This document shows, one piece after another, positions 32,301 to 43,869 of a stretch of DNA of 64,000 nucleotides. The position numbers and the translations under genes were made by a program. Under the pieces are notes generated by a model. The model saw only the letters and a list, made by a program, of their open reading frames with translations, ran no database searches and had not been told where the DNA came from. Within the stretch, counting starts at the first letter, position 1, and each line of letters opens with the position of its first letter. Location: positions 74,582,494 through 74,646,493 of the forward strand of contig NC_134535.1 of NCBI RefSeq assembly GCF_050624435.1, read 5' to 3'. The DNA comes from Tenrec ecaudatus (taxonomy: Eukaryota > Chordata > Mammalia > Afrosoricida > Tenrecidae).

Positions 32301-33086
32301 GGACTGACAGACTAAATGGGTGCCAGTTGACTTTAAACACAGGAATTGTGTGAAAGCATTAAAGACTGTGGTGGATCTGAGGGAGGGTTTTCTGTGGAGC
32401 ACTTATTTGTCCTGGGTGGTGGTGAAACACCATCTTAAGGCTGTCCAACAGCTCACAGGAGTGCTTGTCTGTGTTCCACTTCTGAGGAGTCTGGTTGCGA
32501 TGGCACTGGTGAATGTGGTACTAGGGGTCTGGGGAAGGAGGTAAGGACAGAGTAGACAGCACCAACTAAGAGAACATGCATTGACCCATCTTCCAACATC
32601 AATGCACAACCAAGGTTTCAACAGGAAGAGTAATCATTTCCTGCTGGTGCCGTCTGGCTGGCCTGCTTCATCCAGGTAGCAGGTGCAGACTGGCAGCAGA
32701 TCACTCTCCTCTGGAGTCTCCCCAAAGGACAGAGCACTGCCAGGGGTCAATTTGTTTACACTGACAGCATGACCCTCAGGGACGTTATCCCGAGGCCTGG
32801 TTTTAGGGCAACCTTTGCCCCTTGGCACAAATGCGAGCACATGCGTGGGACTGTGTACTCAATGTAGGAATCTTGGAACCTGGTAGGCAGTGGACTGGGG
32901 TTGGTTAGCTACGGTGGTGGTCTATGCCTGCATATCTACCATCTTTTCCCGTGTCCTCCTGAGCCTAAGGCTTTTGCTCTTTTGTCCTTTCAAGCCAAGT
33001 CATAGATTAGGGTGAGGTGCTGAAAGGTCTCTACTGTTCGGATTGTCTAAGTAATTGCTCAGGTCACTTTTAATCTGCCTGAGTTG
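32301..33086. other. No recognised feature
   Basis: No named repeat. Open frames of 68-74 codons without motifs. Confidence 0.4.
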
Positions 33087-33094
33087 AATTAGGT

Positions 33095-33289
33095 TCGGTT
33101 CTCAACTGTGGGTCACGACCCCTTTGGACCATCAAACGACCCTTTCACAGGGGTCGCCCGGTTCATAACAGTAGCAAAGTTACAGTTATGAAGTAGCAAG
33201 GAAAATAATTTTATGGGTTGGGGTCACCACAACACGAGGAACTGCACTAAAGGGTTGGGTCATGGCATTAGGAAGGTTAAGAACCACTG
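33095..33289 (+). mobile_element. SPIN-type hAT non-autonomous element, near complete
   Basis: From 'cggttctcaactgtgggtc' to 'ttaagaaccactg', with 'acgaccctttcacaggggtc', 'cataacagtagcaaa' and 'ggcattaggaagg' between. Flanks AATTAGGT (33087-33094) and AATTGGGG (33290-33297) look like a mutated 8-bp duplication. Confidence 0.92.
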
Positions 33290-33341
33290 AATTGGGGTGA
33301 AAGGCTTGTGAATTGCCTGGAGTTGAAAACCATTGCCTTAG

Positions 33342-33343
<2 letters not shown>

Positions 33344-33382
<39 letters not shown>
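33344..33382. repeat. (GT)n microsatellite
   Basis: About 19 GT units, close to a SPIN copy. Confidence 0.95.
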
Positions 33383-33384
<2 letters not shown>

Positions 33385-33689
33385 CACCAGTGAATTAGGT
33401 GAAGACTTACAGACAGAGCAGTCCATCAGTTTCATGGTCACCAGCCCATCAAACCTCCTATTGTCCTGTTTCCATAATTTTTTTGCTCACTTCCCTCTTG
33501 TTGGCTATTGTCTTCCACTTCACCCAAGTTAACATTTGGGTGTTTTTATCATCTGGCTTGTGACTTTCCTTCCATCCTTGGTAATTATTAATGCCCGTTT
33601 GTTTATTTTAGTGTGGTTTGCCTCATGCCTACCAATAGATATTTTTTGCAGAATTTTCCCACTCTATTTCTATTACAACATATATTAGG

Positions 33690-33920
33690 ATCCAAGGCTG
33701 CAGAAGTCTTTTGCCTGCTATTTGATCTAAAGATTATAGATTTGCCACCACCCTGTCCCTCAATCCTGTAAACCAACAGGGATTTCTACTGTCACCTGGC
33801 CTGTGGAAGTTTGGTCGGCCAATCCTCACAACTGTATTAACTAATACCTTGGAACTAATCTCTCTCTGTATATACCACTCACTTATACTGTTTCTCCAGA
33901 GAATTCTGGCTAAAACAGGT
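33690..33920 (+). mobile_element. ERV-L/MaLR-like LTR, 3' part
   Basis: The end 'tgtttctccagagaattctggctaa' with 'atctctctctgtatatacca' before it is the characteristic 3' terminus of an ERV-L-type LTR. The 5' part is not recognisable. Confidence 0.55.
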
Positions 33921-33929
33921 AGTATCTTA

Positions 33930-34618
33930 CCAATATTAAGTCTTTGAACCCATCAACAAGGGTGCTTATCTGTTTATCTACTTTTCATTCTGTAAATGTC
34001 TCCTTGGTTAAACTTATTGCTAAACATTCTATTATTTCAATGATGTTGAACATGTAAACATTTTCTTAATTTCCTCTTTGGATTTTCATGGTTAATGTAA
34101 AGAAATACAACTGAGTTTTACATTGGTTATATAGCCTACATCTTTGCTGAATTTGTTTCTTAGTTCTAATACTTTTTGCATGTGCTTTTGACGTTGTCTA
34201 GATCTAAAATGATGTTATATGTGAACAGTAATAGTCTTTATTTCAATGTGAATGCTTGTTATTTATTTTCTTATCTAATTCAACAACTAGAACTTCCAGT
34301 ATTAGTTGAACAGATGTTGCAAAAGTGGACATCCAGTTATTCTTTAATATCTTAGGGGAAAGCTTTCGTTCTGGCAACACTGATCTTTATTTCATATGTG
34401 ATTTTTATCGTATTAAGGAAGTTTCTTCTATTCTTGGTTTATTAAGCTTTTTAATTTTTAGCCAGAAAAGGACATTGGATTTGGTCAAGTGCTTTTTCTG
34501 CAATTGGAATAATTTTATCCCCCATCATTTTATTTATGTGATCTATCCCTGGCTTAAATTGTCCTTGCTTGTTGTGTCCAGTCTCTTTAATATACTGTTG
34601 TATTTGACAGGTCGCTAG
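33930..34618 (-). mobile_element. Ancient L1 ORF2 fragment
   Basis: AT-rich sequence whose complement shows degraded L1 ORF2 in the reverse transcriptase region (for example plus-strand 'ctaatactttttgcatgtgc' and 'gtcaagtgctttttctgcaat'). Much more diverged than the L1 copies elsewhere in the window. Confidence 0.65.
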
Positions 34619-34619
34619 A

Positions 34620-35170
34620 TTATAGATAAAGGGAGGTTGTCTTCCTGACTGGTGGCCAAACGAAAATGAGCTGATCTGCCACAATGAAGGGGTTGGAAAG
34701 AAATCAGGCACACTAATTAGACACCTATGGGAAAATTCAACCTGGGCCCCCACACAAAGCAAGGCACCAGTGACATGATATCACACAAGTATTCCTGAAC
34801 TCAGCCAATAAGGTCAGCCAATCCCTCAACCATGCCTCCCAAGCCAGGGAGTGGGAGAGGATTAAAAGCTCTTTTTCCTTTCTCTTGTGCTGGTGTGCTC
34901 TGCAAGTGCGGTGATTCCTCCTGCAGGCAGTCCGCTCACTCTCTTGAGATTTCCTGCTTTTCTTTCCTGCTCATGGCTTCCCAAACTGGTTACTGGCTTC
35001 TGTTCTTTGTTCTTGTTCTGGTATTTCTTCAATGCGTTTCCCCATGATTCCTCGAAATGGTCATTTTCAGCGGTGGACTTGCCCATGCGCTCCCACCCCA
35101 ACGTCCAATGTGGCCCAGCATGCTTTCTAGAGATAGCATGTACTTTTTGAGAATGTAATACCTACAACGT
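34620..35170 (+). mobile_element. LTR-X-related LTR
   Basis: A U3-like run ('cagccaataaggtcagccaat', 'catgcctcccaagccagg') followed by 'gaggattaaaagctc' (TATA-like) at about 34857 and a C/T-rich leader. The layout matches LTR-X. Limits uncertain; it ends where the full-length L1 begins. Confidence 0.45.
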
Positions 35171-35174
35171 GAGA

Positions 35175-36125
35175 GACTTTGGGAAGATGGTGACTGAGTA
35201 ACACATACCAGAAATCAGCCCAGGAGAGTTACTAAGAGGGGAATTGAACACTGCTGGATTTCAGGAGGAGCAGCTTAAAGATAAGCAGACACAGAATCAC
35301 AAGGTTTTGAGGGGCTGGGGGCTTTGGGCTTATCACAGTGGAGGCCGGCTATGGTTTGACCTTATCCCTGCCACGGTCTTGGCCGGAGCTAGAACCATTT
35401 GGAACCAGCCCAGGGGTTTAATCTCAACATAGCCACAGCTTTCCACCACCTCAGGGGAGGGATTAAACCCTTGCAGCCCTTCAGGAAGGGATTGGGGCTC
35501 AGCTATGTTGTTACTTTTGTTTCCCTCTATTTTCTCTATGCCCCCCACAGTCTCAGTGGGCTTAGTCTGCCCCCCTTTGTCTCTTCTCTGTTCTCTCACA
35601 CGCCACTGTTGACCAGACCACTTTCCTTGCCTAGGGCATTTATGCCTGACCCCCAGCCAGTTAGGTAAGCTCAACCCTGGTTGCTCTGGCCTAAGGCTGG
35701 GAAAAGCCCAGCTGTCCTTCACCAGGGGATACTCTGCCCAACTTCTTCCCGGGGAATTCCTGCCTGTGTGGCTGGGGGAACCTCCTATTTTTCCTCTGTT
35801 GTCCCACGTGACTGAGGGAACTTCCTCCCACCTACCTTAGTGTCTCACACTGCCTAAGGCAGCTCAGCCAACACTCAGCAACATTCCACACTGCTGCAGG
35901 TGCCTCTGCCTAACCTCTGCAGTAATAAATCTGGACAAGATAATTCCACCCACCATTCGCGGTTTTTCTACACAAAAGCAGCCTTCTGGAGCACTCCCCA
36001 TGAGAGGGAAGCCACAGGAGGATAAAGTGATAGGCTAATGACATAGTGAAATCAGCGGTAGGCAGTTAAAATAAGCATTCCTACAATCCCACAGAAAGAG
36101 CCAGTGCTCTTCGACGCCCTGGAAA
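35175..36125 (+). promoter_or_regulatory. L1 5' UTR / internal promoter region
   Basis: Sequence between the L1 start and the ORF1 ATG. Moderately GC-rich, with CA/CT-rich stretches. In L1s this region carries the internal RNA polymerase II promoter; here it is inferred from position only. Confidence 0.6.
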
Positions 36126-37210
36126 ATGGCACCTGGCTCCTCTAAAACAAAGCAGCACAAACAGCCATCAGCTCCAACGACCTCAACAAAATACAGGAGA
36201 AACAAAAGGCAACGGCAGAAGATGTCCTGAACATAACAACATGTATAGAAGAAGCAGATATTGAGTTGCCACAGAAAGAAGTTTTCAGAATGCTTCTTAG
36301 AGTAATACAGGATAGGAGGGAAGCAATACAGAAAAATGATGAAATGATAGAGGAGATAAAGACCATAAACCAAAGGGAAATACAAGAGCTTAGGGAGGAG
36401 ATAACAAAAACCAGGAACAGACTCACGAACCTCAAGAATCGATTGGAGGAAGCAGAGAACCATACCAGTAACTTGGAAGACAGCCAAGCAGACTTTAACA
36501 AACATGAAAAAAAATCTAATAAGATCATCAAAGAAGCTGAAGTAAACCTGAGAACTATGTATGATGCTATGAAGAGGAACAACATTAGAATTATTGGATT
36601 ACTGGAGGAAGACACAACAAAGAAGTCATCTGCAACAATTGTGAGTGAATTCTTGGAGGAAAACTTCCCCAGCTTAATGAATGAAAACCAAGCAACCATT
36701 CAGGAGGCTGAAAGAACTCCAGCTAGATTGAAGCCCAAGAAGAAGTCACCAAGGCACATAATAGTTAAACTATCCAACTTTGAGGAAAAAGAGAAAATCA
36801 TGAGAGCAGCTAGGGAAAAATAAACAATCATGAAGATTTCCAAATAAGAATATACTCAGACCTATCAGCAGAAATTATGAAGAAGAGGAGTGAGTGGAGT
36901 GACATATTCCAAAAATTGAAGGAAAACAACGCAAACCCAAGAATACTATATCCAGCCAAATTTTTTTATCAAGATAGATGAAGAAGAGTCTTCCCAGACA
37001 AGGAAAAACTCAAAGAATATGTTATAAGAAACCCAGCCCTACAAAAGATCCTTGCCAACCCAGTATGGGAAGAAGAACAACACTCACCAAGCATAAATAA
37101 GAGACCACCACATAGAACAACCGCATCCAGAGGGCAACAAAGAGAAAACAGACCTGAAGATGACATTGGCAAGAAGTCAAGAATGACACACACACAAACA
37201 TGTGCAACAC
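36126..37210 (+). pseudogene. L1 ORF1 (broken)
   Basis: The start codon at 36126 opens M-A-P-G-S-S-K-T-K but shifts frame near 36200. The main open part (36266-36823, 185 codons) has a long charged coiled coil (heptad-like, rich in E/K/R/N), then the start of the RNA-recognition domain (R-N-N-I-R-I-I-G-L-L-E). A stop near 36823 and a shift follow. The C-terminal domain continues in another frame to about 37170 (Y-S-D-L-S-A-E, P-R-I-L-Y-P-A-K). ORF1p is the nucleic-acid chaperone of the L1 particle. Confidence 0.85.
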
Positions 37211-37260
37211 ACTAATAAGAAAGGAAGGTGGGAAAACACCCAATACAAAAGGTATAAGAT

Positions 37261-40200
37261 GACATCACAGAGTCTGAAGATGGAGATAATAACCCCGAAT
37301 ATCAATGGTCTAAACTCAGACTGACAGACTGGTTTAGAAAACACAACCCATCAATCTACTGCCGACAGGAGACACATGTCAAGGCTACAGACAAAAATAG
37401 GCTGAGAATCAAAGGCTGGAGAAAGGCATACCAAGCAAACAGCAATTTTAAAAAAGCAAGGGTTGCAATCCTAATCTCGGATAAAATTGACTTCAAAGTG
37501 AAAACCATAAAAAGAGATAAGGAGGGACACTATATAATGCTCAAGGGGACAGTAGACAAAGAACCATTAAGCATTTCAAACATATATTCCCCCAATGAGA
37601 GACCTGCTGAATACGTCAACCAAACACTTGAAAAGATGAAAAAAGAAATCATAGCCTCAACAATTATAGTGGATGATTTCAATACACCACTCTATCAGAA
37701 AGATAGATCACAGGGAAAGAAACTCAACAAGGAGGCTCGAGATCTAAACACTATCATTAAACAATTTGACATGATAGATATTTACAGAACTTTTCATGCA
37801 AATACAAAAAAATCATTCTTTTCAAGCCCATATGGCACATATTCAAAGATTGATCACATGATTGGGCATAAGGCAAATCGACATAAACTTAAACACATCC
37901 ATATCATACAGATCTCTCTCTCTGACCACTATGCCATAAGGCTGGAAATCAACAAAAGGAAGATGAAGAAAACAAGAGCAAACAATTGGAATATGAATAA
38001 ATCTCTATTGCAAAAGGTGTGCATACTGGCACAGATCAGAGATGAAATTAGGAAATTTCTGGAAACCACTGAGAATGAGAATATGACATACCAAAACTTA
38101 TGGGGCACAGCAAAGGCAATTATCAGAGGAAGTCTCATAGCAATACATGCACATCTGAAAAAGGAAGAGAGATTCATCACTGATATGCTGGCACAAAATT
38201 TACAACAACTAGAGCAGAGTCAGCAGCACAATCCCACTAATAGCAAAAGAAAAGAAATAACAAAAATAAGTGCTGATATTCAGGAGAGGGAAAATAATAA
38301 AACTATGGAAAATTAATGCTGCTAAAGGTTGGTTCTTTGAAAGGATAAGCAGAATCAACAGAATGCTGACAAACCTAACTAAAGAAAGGAGAGAACCAAT
38401 TTCAATAGCAAGAATGAGGGATGAAAGAGGGTACATTACAACAGACGCTAATGAAATCAAAAGGATAATTGCACAGTATTACGAAGGATTGTAAGGACTG
38501 TACTCAAATGAATCAACAACTTGGAAGACGCAGACAAATTCTTGGAAAAACAATCCCTCCCCAGATTATCCCCCAAAGGATGTCAAGAATCTCAACAGAG
38601 CCATGGCAATAGAAGAAATAGACAAGGTTATCAAGGAATTACCAACAAAAAATATCCCTGGACCAGATGGCTTCACAGGAGAACTCTAATGACCATTTAG
38701 GGAAGAACTAACACCAACCCTGCACAAACTTCCAGAACATAGAAAAAGACGGAAAACTCACAAACTCCTCCTATGAAGCTAGTAAACTCTGATACCAAAA
38801 CAGGGCAAGGATTCCACAAGAATCGAGATCTACAGACCAATATCCCTAATGAACATTGATGCAAAATTCCTTAACAAAATACTGGCCAATAAAACACAAA
38901 ATTATATAAAACAAATAGTTATCCATGACCAAGTGGCATTCATACCAGGGATTCATGGATGATTCAACATACAAAAGACCATTATGTCACCCCATTGACA
39001 TGAAAAAGTATAAGAACCACACGTTAATATTTATAGATGTAGAAAAATCATTTGACAACATCCAACACCAATTCCTGTTTAAGACACTTGAGAAGATAGA
39101 AATGGAAGGAAAATTCCTCAAGATAATATAAGCTATATATAAAACATCAACAGCCAATTAGGTAGTCAACGGAGAAAAGATGAAAACAATCCCACTGAAA
39201 AATGGGACCAGACAAGGATTTCCCTTGTCCCCACTCTTATTTAATATTGTACTGGAGGTTTTGGCTAACAGCATAAGGCAAAGAAATAACATCAAAGTAT
39301 TTGTCTGGGGAAGGAAGAGGTGAAACTATCATTATTTGCAGATGTAATGAAAAATCCCAAAAGCTCCACAAGGAGAGTACTGGAAGCAATAGAGGAGTTT
39401 GGCAGTGTCAGGATACAAGATCAACAAACAGAAGTCCATCAGACTGTTATACACATCGGATAAGACCACAGAAGAGATCAAAAAGGTGGTGCCCTTCATT
39501 ATAGCCAAGCACAAATTGAAATATCTAGGGACATACCTGACTAAAAGAAGAAAAGATCTATATAGGGAAAACTACAGAACACTATTACAAGAAACCAAGA
39601 GTGACCTCAACAAATGGAAGAATATCCCATGTTCCTGGATTGGAAGACTCAATATAGTAAAGATGTCAGTTCTGCCCAAGGCACTATATAAGTTAAATGC
39701 AATCCTGATACAATTACCCTCATCTTTCTTCAAAGAAATGGAAAATCTGATTACCAACTTCAAAAGAGAGGGAAGAAGCCTCGAATTAGCAGAGAACTTC
39801 TAAAGAAGAAGGGTACAGTGAGAGGGTTTGCTTTACCTGACTTTAGCACATGCTATACAACCACAGTTGTCAAAACCGCATAGTGTTGATACAATAACAA
39901 ATACTCAGACCAATGGAAAATAATTGAAAACCCAGAAATAAAATCATCAGCATACAGACAACTGATCTTTGATAGCCCCCCAAATATCCAATGTGCAGCA
40001 GATGCCCCCCTTTAACAAGTGGTGCTGCAAAAACTGGTCATATACCTGCAGAAAACTGAAGCAAGACCCTTTTCTCATTCCACACCCAAGAATAAACTCA
40101 AGGTGGATCACAGACCTTGAAGTAAAACCCCAAACTATTAAGGACATCAATGAGGGAATTGGGACCTCTTGATAACTTTGGAACAGGGAATGCATAGGAT

Positions 40201-41090
40201 ATGAGAAATAGGGAAGGACACAAACACAGAGGAGGCACAAATTGATAAGTGGGATATACTGAAGATAAAACACCTGTGTACATCGAAAGAATTCTCCAGG
40301 AGAGTAATAAGAGAGTTCATGGTCTGGGAAAACATCTTTAGCAATGACACATCAGACAAAGGCCTTATTACTAAAATCTACAATACTCTGCTAACTTCCA
40401 AAAAGAAAAAAACTAATTGCTCACTGAGGAGGTGGGCAAAGGACCCGAGCAGAAGTTTCACAGGGACAGAATTCTGAATGGCCAATAAACATATGAGGAA
40501 ATGTTCCCGATCTTTAACCATAAGAGAAATGCAAATTAAACAAATAGGCACCACCTAACACCCTCAAAGATAGCCCAATTACAAAAATCAGAACGCAACA
40601 AGTGTTCGAGGGGCTGTGGGGAGACAGGAACTCTCATCCACTAATGGTCAACGTGTACGTATGTACAGCCACTATGGAAAGCGACCTGTAAGTATGCATA
40701 GTCACTGTGGCAATATCTAAAACAGATGGAAATCAAGTTACCATACGACCCAGCAAGCCCCACCCCCCCTACTGGGCATATACCCAGAAGAGGCAAGAAA
40801 CCATCCACGGTCAAACATCTGTGCACCAGTATTCATTGTAGCACAGTTCACAAATGCAAGGAGTTGGAAACAAACCAAACTTCCATCAACTGATGAGTGG
40901 ATTCAAAAATTGTGGTACATACATACAATAGAGTGCTTTGCATCGCTAAAAAGCAGTGATGGACATATGAACCACATTGCTGCATGGGAAGGACTGGAGG
41001 AAATCATGTTAAGCAAAGTAAGCCAAGCACAAAAGGACAAGTACAACATAAGTCCGCTGAGGAAGGCTTTAAAAAATGCAAAAGGGGTAT
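37261..41090 (+). pseudogene. L1 ORF2 (broken): endonuclease, reverse transcriptase, Cys-rich domain
   Basis: Starts near 37261 (M-T-S-Q-S-L-K-M-E-I-I-T-P-N-I-N-G-L-N). The AP-endonuclease domain runs to about 37960; the longest intact stretch is 37498-38316 (272 codons), which includes the S-D-H-Y end motif of the nuclease. The RT covers about 38640-39600 with P-G-P-D-G-F, F-I-D-V-E-K-S-F-D and a degenerate catalytic box: L-F-A-D-V where L1 normally has FADD (39332-39346). The cysteine-rich end lies around 40590-40650. At least ten stops or shifts. Confidence 0.88.
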
Positions 41091-42690
41091 AGGGGAGGAA
41101 AAAAAAACTACTGTAGGCAAACATTCCTGGGGTGAGGACCAGGTAGTATGGCAGGGGCCAGAACAAATCCAGGGATACTTATGGTAGCCAACTAAAAAGG
41201 ATGTGGAAAAGAAAAAAAAAGGGTAGCGGGGGCACAGGGTACTAACCCACCCAAGAGGAGGGCTTTGTTTATGTCCACAGGGAAAGAGGGACCAGACTTC
41301 AACCCAGTGCTCCAAGATGTGAATGCAACATGCCATCATGGAGTAGGGAACCAGTGGAGAGGTCTGAGGGACAGGCCTAAATCCCAACTATGTGGACACC
41401 TACCCCTCCCCCCAGAAGAATTTATTCCAGAGGACAGTACTGAAGCTGCAACTCAAGGAGAGGGACATGTCTGATCTGAGCACATGGGAGCAAATGAAGG
41501 GGGAGGAAGAGAGAGTGGAGCACATCCTGGTCCACTGAACCTTGATGAAGAGATTCCCTCTCAGAGCAGCCAATCCACAGAGAAGACCATATGGGCAGCC
41601 CCACTATGAGACACAATATCCCTCACTGACCCATAGTTCTACAGAGGACAACACTGGAGACACAGTATGGGAATTGTGCCCGATCTGATCCCAGCACACC
41701 AAGGCAAAACACTAAGGGCAAGGAACAGAACAGCCAGGAGAACAGAGCAACGAAGTCCCCAGGGAATACCAAAAATAAACTTGGTGGCCCATCAGACCGG
41801 ACCGGAAAACACCCCTAAAGGCCAACAAACAGTCCTTGAACTAGCCACAGGCTTTTCTTTCTTCTTGTTGTTGTTGCTGTTTTGTCATTGGCTTGTTGTT
41901 GTTGCTGTTTTGTTGCTTGGTTTTGCTCTGTCTTGTTTCATGCATGTTATTATCTCCACAGGTCTGTCTAAATAGGATAGGCTGGATGAACAATTGGAGG
42001 AGAATACAATGGGACTGGCAGTTCTGGGGGTACATAGGAGAGGGAGAGGTTCGGGGAAAGGAAGGGGTGTTAACAAACCCAGGGGCAAGGGAACAACAAG
42101 TGATCCAAATCGGTGGTGAGGGGGGTGTAGGAGGCCTGGTAGGGTGTGACCAAGGGTAATGTAATCGAGAGGGATTACTTCAATTACAAAATGAAGGCTG
42201 AACATGATAGTGGAACAAGAGGAAAGTAAACAAAAATAGAGGAAAGAGCTAGGAGGCAAAGAGCATTTATAGAGGTCTAAATAAAGGCATATACATATGT
42301 AAATATACTTATATATGAGGATGTGGAAATAGATCTACATTCATATATGTGTAGGTTTAGCATTAAGGTAGCAGATGGACATTGGGCCTCCACTCAAGTA
42401 CTCCCTCAATGCAAGAACACTTTCTTCTATTAAACTTGCCTTCCAGGATGCTCATCTTCCCACCACAATCACTGACAAAGTAGGTGCATAAGCAAATGTA
42501 GTGAAGAAAACTGATGGTTCCCTGCTATCAAAAATAATAGCATCTGGGGATCTTAAAGGCTTGAAGGTAAACAAGCAACCATCTAGCTCAGAAGCAACAA
42601 AGCCCATATGGAAGAAGCAAACCAGCCTGTGCAATCATGCAGTGTCAAAGGGATCAGGTATCAGGCATAATCAGAACAAAAATAATATTT
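41091..42690 (+). mobile_element. L1 3' UTR
   Basis: The uninterrupted reference for the tails elsewhere in the window: (TTG)n-rich 41870-41930, 'gggtttagcattaaggtagc' near 42353, 'gaacactttcttctattaaac' near 42415, and 'gatcttaaaggcttgaaggtaa' near 42548. Small frames here are not genes. Confidence 0.85.
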
Positions 42691-42844
42691 TTTCTTCATA
42701 TGACAATAACTTCATATTTTAGTATTTTTGTTTAATAAAGATTTCTATGATTTTGTAGCAAAAGTAAATAACTTTTTGGCCTAGTAAATCCAATATTTGG
42801 GCTTCCTCAAGGATGGTTTCTTGTCTGTTTTTTCCTCCCTCAGA

Positions 42845-42845
<1 letters not shown>

Positions 42846-42894
<49 letters not shown>
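42846..42894. repeat. (TG)n microsatellite
   Basis: About 24 TG units. Confidence 0.95.
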
Positions 42895-42897
<3 letters not shown>

Positions 42898-43095
42898 AAC
42901 TGGACATCACAACATCTGAATAAGGCAACACTGCAAACAAAAATCGCTTCCCTTGGATTAGCTCTTCTTGATTGTTGAAGACTTAGCTTGTCTAGAATCT
43001 CCTGGAACTTCAACACAAAACACTGAACCCAGTTCTTTGGCTTGGCAATGTGCAGTGATACTCTTTTACCTTCCAACTAGGTCGCTCATTTACAA

Positions 43096-43456
43096 AGGTG
43101 GCTCTGTTGAGTATGTGTTGGGTTGCCCGGCTATTCAATACCATCTCTCAAGGGGAACTATGAAGCTACCTGCTCCTGTAAAGATTTAGAGCAGGCATCC
43201 TCAAACTACGGCCCATGGGCCACATGAGGCCCGCCGAGGACATTTATCCAGCCCGCTGGGTGTTTTTGCCACATTTGTTTCTTTACTTCACAATAAGATA
43301 TGTGCAGTGTGCATAGGAATTTGTTCATAGTTTTTTTAAACTATAGTCCAGTCCTCCAACGGGACTGGCGGACAGTGAACTGGCCACCTGTTTATAAAAT
43401 TTGAGGACCCCTGAGAGTCTCAGAAACCCTACATAGGAGAGCTCTGTGAGTTGGTT
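43096..43456 (+). mobile_element. AfroSINE, split by a hAT miniature element
   Basis: 43096-43191 (degraded head and body, ending 'tgctcctgtaaagatttagag') and 43414-43456 ('agagtctcagaaaccctac', 'gctctgtgagttgg') together make one AfroSINE. The interruption lies exactly in the 'gtaaagantta/cagtctc' part of the SINE. Confidence 0.75.
43192..43413. mobile_element. hAT miniature element, OC1/OposCharlie-like
   Basis: Ends 'caggcatcctcaaactacgg' and the complement of 'tttgaggacccctg'. Inside are 'gcccgccgaggacatttatcc' and 'cataggaatttgttcatag'. As I remember, these words belong to a widely spread hAT family of tetrapods (OC1 group). Flanks share 'agag'. Non-coding. Confidence 0.8.
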
Positions 43457-43865
43457 TTGTTTTGCCTTCGTTCATTTACAATGCTTCCTCATCCTTAATT
43501 TTCTCCTTATACTTAGCCTATATATCAGTCATGGGGAAAGCTTAGAATCTTCTTTTCTTTCTTTCTTTCTTTTTTTTCCTGAGCATGCCTTCTATCTTAG
43601 ACGTGTGGACAACTGTCTACCTTTTCCAGGACACACAAGCACTGGAATGCCCTTATTTCACAAAATTGATCTATTAAATGTCTTAATGTTTTGTTCAAAT
43701 GGCTCAGAGTGCTTTTGATCTGCATTACCATGATTTTTCAAGAGTGCCCTCATCTTTTCTGCCCAGAGGGAGCTCTGGGCTCAAAGAAACAGAGTGCTTA
43801 TAGCAGTGCTTCGGGAAGCCCCCTGATGGGGTGAAAAAGACATGTACGCTGATTTTCAGATAAAG
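43457..43865. other. No recognised feature
   Basis: Includes a short (CTTT)n run at about 43553-43570; otherwise nothing I can name. Confidence 0.5.
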
Positions 43866-43869
43866 TGTA

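Larger units (their letters stand above)
35175..42690 (+). mobile_element. Near full-length L1 LINE
   Basis: A 7.5-kb L1 with the typical start 'gggaagatggtgact', a 5' UTR of about 950 bp, ORF1, ORF2 and a 3' UTR of about 1.6 kb. It ends around 'cataatcagaacaaaaataat'; other copies in the window continue for a further ~600 bp of 3' UTR before poly(A), so this one ends early. No clear target duplication. Both ORFs are broken, so it cannot move itself. Confidence 0.88.

Noticed and set aside
36035-37243. Minus-strand frames up to 185 codons rich in S/L/F over the L1 ORF1
   Set aside because: Antisense shadows of ORF1's A-rich coding strand.
41004-42259. Frames of 124-127 codons in the L1 3' UTR
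   Set aside because: They lie in a known non-coding region of the L1 and are not kept between copies in the window.
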